From contig NZ_CP071051.1 of the NCBI RefSeq assembly GCF_017161405.1, forward strand, positions 2,852,001 through 2,916,000: a DNA stretch of 64,000 bases. The letters are read 5' to 3'. The notes under the pieces are model-generated. The model did no database searches, was not told the DNA's origin, and saw only the letters and a program-made list of their open reading frames with translations. The stretch comes from Leucobacter sp. CX169 (GTDB lineage: Bacteria; Actinomycetota; Actinomycetes; Actinomycetales; Microbacteriaceae). Position numbers and translations under genes: made by a program. Below are positions 59,858 through 64,000 of the stretch, piece after piece (position 1 is the stretch's first letter; each line of letters begins with the position of its first letter).

Positions 59858-61774
59858 CTAGCGAGAGTGTTTGGGAGTCGGTGCCGGCTCGACCTGAATC
59901 GGCGCCGTAGCGAGGACCGGAAGCGTGCTGCCCCCGGGGGTGAAGCCATTGCCCGCCGCGTCGATGCCCGCACCAAACTTGTTGCGGCCTCTGCGGAAGT
60001 CGAAACTCAGGCTCGAGAGGGAAACGGCGAAGATCGAAAGGAGCATGAGCGCGCCGGCCGGCACCAACACCACGAGGGGCGCTCGCTCGACGTAGGGCAT
60101 GCCCTCGGCGAGCACCAGGCCCCAGTCGGACTGCGGCGGCTGCGGGCCCAGGCCCAAAAAGCCGAGGGCGGCCAACGCGAGCGCGATTCCAGGAAGGCGC
60201 AGACACGCGTGACGAAACACTGGGCCGATGACGCTCGGAAGTACGTAGCGGAGCATCATCCGCGTCTTTCCGACTCCGAGCACCGGCGCGATCTTGACGT
60301 GCGGTTGGGCTTTCACCTCTGACACGAGTGCGGCAGTGTGGGCCGCCAGCGGTGCCCAACTGACGGCGGCGACTGCAATGGCCGCGCCGAAGGACGACGG
60401 ACCGAGCACCGCGGCAACGATCAGGCCAGCGATGATGGGCGGCGCCGCGTTCGTGATCTCGATCGGTCCGGCGCCAGCGTTGGGGAACATGCCTACGATG
60501 AGTCCCAGCACGAGACAGATGCCTGCGACGAGAACCCCAACACCCATGGTGGAGAGTGCGCCGTGCGAGATGCGGGCGAGAACATCGCGTCCACTGGCAT
60601 CAGCGCCCAGCGGAAGCTCCCAACTCGGCGGCTGTAGACGGGTGTAATCGAGCGCGTAGGGGTCGCGAGGCAGGCCGGCGACCACGATGACGATGAGCAG
60701 CACGAGCATGACCGCGGGCAACACGAGCGCCCACTTCGAACTCGGGGTCTTGGGCACAGCCGCGGGCAGCGAGTTCGAGCGCAGTGCGGGGCCGAGCAGC
60801 ACGCGCCGGAGCAGCGTAGCGCCGAGGCCCAGTAGCACGGCGAGCAGCATGAGGAGGATCACACCGGCTTGCAGCATCGGCAGGTCCTGCGACTGCACGG
60901 CCGCCAGGGTTGCCCGGCCTATGCCTGGAATTGCATATACCTGCTCGATCACCACGGCACCAGCCGTAATGCCGACGAGGATCAGTGACATAGGCGCGGT
61001 CACGGCGGGGAGCGTGCGACGAATAACGGCGAAGATGATGCGCGTCTTCGAGAAGCCCGCTACCTGCCAGGTGGCCACCCAGCGTTCGCTGAAGGTGTTC
61101 GCGAGGGCGTCGGAGAGCAGGCGTCCGAGGAAGCCGCCGGTGGGCAATCCCATGGACAGTGCCGGCAGGACGACGTAGCTGATGCCGCGCCACCCAAATG
61201 GAGGGAACCAACCGAGCCAGACGGCGAAGACGACCAGCAGCACGGAGGCGAGCAGGAACTCGGGCAGGGCGGTGAACGCGGCGGCAATTCCGCCTCCCGT
61301 CCGGTCGGACCGCCCGGCGAGGCCGCGCACGAAGGTCGGAATCGTCAGCAGTGCTCCGAGCACCACGGCGACCACCAGTGAGGCGAGCATGAGGGTCAGC
61401 GAGACGCCGAGCGCCGAGATCATCTCTGGCATGACGGGCTGGCGAGTTGTCCACGAGACGCCGAAGTCTCCCTGCACGGCGTTTCCGAACCAGGAGAAGA
61501 AGGCCCCCACTGGGCCACCGTTCAGCCCGAGTTCGAGGCGAATGGCCTCGAGCGCTTCGGGATCAATCGCGCCCTCTGAGTAGCGCGAGCGGTACACGGA
61601 CGCGGCGATGTCGCGGCCGGAGAGAAGCGGCAGAATGCCCAGCATGAAGATCACCGCGAAGATGGTGATAATGCGCGACAGGGTCGAAATAATGGCCGCA
61701 CGCGACGAGCCTGAGAGCGCGTTTCGACGTTGGGCGTTGCGCAGCGCGGGAACAGCCTGCGTAGATACCGACAT
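59858..61774 (-). CDS. Fused DppB-DppC-type ABC permease
   Basis: 638 residues joining two binding-protein-dependent permeases that are usually separate. The first half (about 25-325) is DppB-like, with the ...GLNGGPVGAFFSWFGNAVQGDFGVSW stretch and EAA-like VAGFSKTRIIFAVIRRTLP. The second half (about 345-600) is DppC-like, with PLGADASGRDVLARI and LGVGKTRMMLRYVLPSVIG. A Pro-rich C-terminal tail follows. It forms the whole membrane channel as one polypeptide. It starts 77 bases after the ATPase gene. Confidence 0.87.
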   Translation of the reverse strand: MSVSTQAVPALRNAQRRNALSGSSRAAIISTLSRIITIFAVIFMLGILPLLSGRDIAASVYRSRYSEGAIDPEALEAIRLELGLNGGPVGAFFSWFGNAVQGDFGVSWTTRQPVMPEMISALGVSLTLMLASLVVAVVLGALLTIPTFVRGLAGRSDRTGGGIAAAFTALPEFLLASVLLVVFAVWLGWFPPFGWRGISYVVLPALSMGLPTGGFLGRLLSDALANTFSERWVATWQVAGFSKTRIIFAVIRRTLPAVTAPMSLILVGITAGAVVIEQVYAIPGIGRATLAAVQSQDLPMLQAGVILLMLLAVLLGLGATLLRRVLLGPALRSNSLPAAVPKTPSSKWALVLPAVMLVLLIVIVVAGLPRDPYALDYTRLQPPSWELPLGADASGRDVLARISHGALSTMGVGVLVAGICLVLGLIVGMFPNAGAGPIEITNAAPPIIAGLIVAAVLGPSSFGAAIAVAAVSWAPLAAHTAALVSEVKAQPHVKIAPVLGVGKTRMMLRYVLPSVIGPVFRHACLRLPGIALALAALGFLGLGPQPPQSDWGLVLAEGMPYVERAPLVVLVPAGALMLLSIFAVSLSSLSFDFRRGRNKFGAGIDAAGNGFTPGGSTLPVLATAPIQVEPAPTPKHSR

Positions 61775-61851
61775 CTGCTTTCCTTCCTCAAAGTATGTGC
61801 TGGGGTGGGCACCTGGACCGCTGGGTCGGGTACCGGGCTCGGTCGCCCTAG

Positions 61852-63504
61852 CTAGGCGGGAATCTCCAGGCCCTCCGGAACCATGTGGAGGTTCGGGATG
61901 GCATCGAGCAGTTCCCGCGTACGCGGGTGACGCGGACTGGTGAGGAGCTGCTTCGTGGGCCGGTCTTCGACCACATCGCCGCCGTGCATCACGATGGTGC
62001 GCTCACAGAGGCTTGCCACCATCGAGAGGTCGTGGGACACCACGACAATTCCAGTGCCACGCTCTTGTGAGACCTGACGCATCAGGCTGACGATCGATTC
62101 GCGCATCGGAAGATCTAGGCCGCTGACCGGCTCGTCGGCCAGCAAGAAGTCGGGCCGCGTGGCGATGGCACGGGCGATCGCGAGGCGCTGGGCCTGGCCT
62201 CCCGAGAGCTCGTTCGCTCGGCGGTTCAAGAAACGCTCGTCAAGGTTGACCGCGTGTAGCGCTTCACTCACCATCTCGTCGTGATTGCCCTGCACGCCGA
62301 GGCGCACCAGCGGCTCCTTGACGAGGCCCTGCACCGTCATGAGCGGATCGAGCGTGCTGGCCGGATCCTGGGGCACATACTGCACCTTGCGGCGGTACCA
62401 CTTCAGCTGCTTCACCTCGGCGGGGTAGACCTCTTTGCCGGTGCAGACGATCGCGCCGGTGTCCGTTGATTCGAGAGCGAGCATGATGCGCAGCAGTGTC
62501 GTCTTGCCCGACCCCGAGACGCCGACGATGCCGACCCGCTCGCCGGCGCCGATGACCAAGCTGGTCAGGTTGAGGGCCGGCTTCATCTCGCGCGAAGCAA
62601 AGGGGCGCTTTCGGGGCATCGCGTACTCGCGGCTCACATTGGCGATATCGAAGAAGATTCTGCGCTCGGGCGCCGGGGCCTCGTGCTGCTCACGAAGTGC
62701 CGCGAGTTCATCGCGGAACTTCTCGATGTAGGGCTCGACGGTCGCGGAACGGGCCGCGCGGATGAGTTCGCGAGTGTAGGGGTTCCTGGGGGCGGCGAAA
62801 ATCGAGTGGACGTTCCCGCGCTCGACGACATCACCGTCTTTCATGACAACCGCGTCGCTGCACAGTTCGGATGCGACGGCAAAGTCGTGCGTGATGAAGA
62901 GCAGCGCCGGGGTGTTCTGCCCCGCGGTGTACTTCTTCAGGACCTCCAACACGCGCTTCTGGGTGACGACGTCAAGCGCGGTCGTCGGTTCGTCGGCCAC
63001 CATCAGTCGGGTGTTGCACGCGAGGGCAAGTGCGATACAGACGCGCTGCCGCTGGCCGCCCGAGAGCTCGGCCGGGAACCGGTCAATGATGTTCTCTGGG
63101 TCGGGCAGACCCACCGATTCTGCGAGCTCTACGGCAAGCTCCAACGCATCGACACGAGACAGCTCCCGGTGGCGCCGCAACGGCTCAACCAGCTGCTCGC
63201 GCATACGCACCAGCGGGTTCAGGGCGACGGCGGAGTCTTGAAACACCATCGCTACGCGTGCATCGTTCGCGCGCTTCGAGGCGGGGACACCGAGCACCTC
63301 GATGCCGTTGACCTTGATGCTGCCCGAGGTCACGGCGTTGCGCGGCAACTGGCCGAGTACTGCGCTCGCGGTCAGAGACTTACCGGAACCGGACTCCCCG
63401 AGGAGGCAGACACGCTGACCCTGGCCCACGTGGAACGTGGTGCCATTCACAATGGCACGACCCCCAATGGAGATCTTGAGGTCGGTCACTTCGAGACTGT
63501 GCAT
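61852..63504 (-). CDS. Fused DppD-DppF-type ABC ATPase
   Basis: 550 residues with two complete nucleotide-binding domains. The first has Walker A GESGSGKSLTA, signature LSGGQRQRVCIALAL and Walker B MVADEPTTALD. The second has GVSGSGKTTLLR, LSGGQAQRLAIARAI and LLADEPVSGLD. It powers the fused permease. First gene of the operon, 74 bases downstream of the GntR box and -35. Fusion of the two ATPases is common; together with the fused permease it gives a three-protein transporter. Confidence 0.9.
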   Translation of the reverse strand: MHSLEVTDLKISIGGRAIVNGTTFHVGQGQRVCLLGESGSGKSLTASAVLGQLPRNAVTSGSIKVNGIEVLGVPASKRANDARVAMVFQDSAVALNPLVRMREQLVEPLRRHRELSRVDALELAVELAESVGLPDPENIIDRFPAELSGGQRQRVCIALALACNTRLMVADEPTTALDVVTQKRVLEVLKKYTAGQNTPALLFITHDFAVASELCSDAVVMKDGDVVERGNVHSIFAAPRNPYTRELIRAARSATVEPYIEKFRDELAALREQHEAPAPERRIFFDIANVSREYAMPRKRPFASREMKPALNLTSLVIGAGERVGIVGVSGSGKTTLLRIMLALESTDTGAIVCTGKEVYPAEVKQLKWYRRKVQYVPQDPASTLDPLMTVQGLVKEPLVRLGVQGNHDEMVSEALHAVNLDERFLNRRANELSGGQAQRLAIARAIATRPDFLLADEPVSGLDLPMRESIVSLMRQVSQERGTGIVVVSHDLSMVASLCERTIVMHGGDVVEDRPTKQLLTSPRHPRTRELLDAIPNLHMVPEGLEIPA

Positions 63505-63557
63505 TGGTGCTCCAGCATTCCGGGTGAGTCACGGCGGCGTTGCACGTGATAAATTTG

Positions 63558-63587
63558 AGGATAGGCAAAGCTCATGCAGATTGTCAA
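63558..63587 (-). promoter_or_regulatory. Promoter of the catabolic/transport operon
   Basis: Minus strand TTGACA (63587-63582), 18 bases, TATCCT (63563-63558). The -35 lies wholly inside the GntR-type palindrome, so binding would block RNA polymerase. Confidence 0.7.
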
Positions 63588-63593
63588 CAATCT
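63578..63593. promoter_or_regulatory. GntR-type operator of the operon
   Basis: AGATTGT-CA-ACAATCT, a perfect 7-2-7 palindrome and the best copy of the ATTGTCNACAAT motif in the window. Confidence 0.78.
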
Positions 63594-63644
63594 ACCGTTC
63601 TCGTTTCCGGAATGAGACACTTCCCACGGCACGCCCTGGTGCGG

Positions 63645-63656
63645 ATTGTTACCAAT
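63645..63656. promoter_or_regulatory. Possible second GntR-type site
   Basis: ATTGTTACCAAT, a weaker copy 60 bases upstream of the main operator; it would allow looping or act on the divergent MFS gene. Confidence 0.4.
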
Positions 63657-63740
63657 AGACAATTTGCGCCCCACTTGCGACCTCCCGGCCCCAGTAACAA
63701 GACGGCAGGCTTCTGCGCGACCACCTCGGCCACCCACTAC

Positions 63741-63756
63741 TTGCGTTCTTACGCAA
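63741..63756. promoter_or_regulatory. Inverted repeat upstream of the terminal MFS gene
   Basis: TTGCGT, four bases, ACGCAA: perfect arms, 20 bases before the ATG at 63776 and just upstream of AATACTGT. Likely a repressor site for this gene. Confidence 0.55.
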
Positions 63757-63775
63757 ATACTTGAATACTGTTCGC

Positions 63776-64000
63776 ATGCTCTCCGCCCTCCGCAACCGCG
63801 TCTACCGCCGACTCCTCTCGGCCCACATCGTTGCCTTGCTCGGCACCGGCCTCGCAACGATCGCCATCGGCTTTCTCGCGGTGGACCTAGCGGGCGATCG
63901 GGCCGCCGCAGTGCTCGGCACCATCCTCGGCATCAAGATGGTCACCTACCTCGTGCTCGCCCCGCTAGCCCCAGCCATCGCGCGGCGCGTCGGGGCACGG
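63776..64000 (+). CDS. MFS transporter, truncated by window end
   Basis: The first 75 codons are present. They start MLSALRNRVYRRLLSAHIVALLGTGLATIAIGFLAVDLAG and continue with a second helix through KMVTYLVLAPLAPAIARRVG, a motif A-like loop. This is the start of a 12-helix MFS exporter, possibly of the MdtG/NreB type. The rest lies outside the window. No Shine-Dalgarno sequence is evident; AATACT six bases before the ATG suggests a leaderless start. Confidence 0.75.
   Translation, partial: MLSALRNRVYRRLLSAHIVALLGTGLATIAIGFLAVDLAGDRAAAVLGTILGIKMVTYLVLAPLAPAIARRVGAR

Noticed and set aside
53476-63504. Phosphonate (aminoethylphosphonate) degradation operon
   Set aside because: The HAD protein is of the haloacid dehalogenase type, not phosphonatase, and no phn-type binding protein or aminotransferase is present.
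1-64000. CRISPR arrays, rRNA genes, insertion sequences
   Set aside because: No regularly spaced repeats, no rRNA-like segments and no transposase motifs were seen on either strand.

Overview
The window is high-GC actinobacterial DNA. GTG starts, four-base start/stop overlaps, HspR/HAIR control of dnaK and a CopD-CtaG fusion fit the family Microbacteriaceae. A Leucobacter-like organism is my best guess; it rests on overall protein similarity as I recognise it, not on a database search. There are no rRNA operons, CRISPR arrays or insertion sequences, and the only tRNA I see is tRNA-Gly(CCC).

Layout. 0-5.3 kb is the heat-shock operon dnaK-grpE-dnaJ-hspR on the minus strand, with two HspR operators in front of dnaK and an rRNA methyltransferase-like gene at its 3' end. 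5.3-10.9 kb (plus strand) has a DUF2165 membrane protein, a beta-phosphoglucomutase/GH65 phosphorylase pair and a Pif1-like helicase. 11-15.2 kb has an MFS pump, heme oxygenase with a DUF2470 partner, a lipoprotein with a serine-hydrolase fold that has lost its catalytic motifs, and a cold-shock protein. 15.2-18 kb has a CDF metal exporter with its ArsR regulator, tRNA-Gly, and a lone restriction-enzyme-type (HsdR N-terminal) protein. 18-22.8 kb has KtrAB potassium uptake, a DHA2 drug pump behind an apparent attenuator, and dcd. 22.8-30.4 kb has an SsuABC-type transporter, CopD-CtaG, HU, the rpmB-rpmG-rpsN operon and an SGNH hydrolase. 30.5-38.6 kb has an RND pump and a glutamate-type ABC transporter fused operonically to a threonine-synthase-like enzyme. 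38.8-43 kb is a zinc-uptake operon ending in its own Fur/Zur regulator. 43-45.7 kb has an amidase and a glycosyltransferase.

45.7-51 kb is a copper island. A pyridine-nucleotide/FAD reductase diverges from copZ, a copper-binding-type membrane protein, copA and a YHS protein. Two CsoR-type palindromes sit between the divergent halves.

51-63.8 kb is the most interesting part. It is a seven-gene minus-strand operon encoding a compact oligopeptide-type ABC transporter (two permeases fused into one protein, two ATPases fused into one protein, plus a binding lipoprotein). The operon also encodes a HAD-family hydrolase, an FAD amine-oxidase-like enzyme, an aldehyde dehydrogenase and a DSD1/D-threonine-aldolase-like PLP enzyme. 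A GntR/FCD regulator lies at its end. The 12-base palindrome ATTGTCNACAAT occurs in front of the operon (over the -35), at the gntR promoter region, and in front of a cupin gene (also over the -35). These genes therefore look like one regulon for uptake and oxidation of an amino compound that I cannot name. The window ends inside an MFS gene.

Several genes (DUF2165, dcd, a PGPGW protein, an SGNH hydrolase, the second CDF) start exactly six bases after a TANNNT -10 hexamer, so their mRNAs are probably leaderless.
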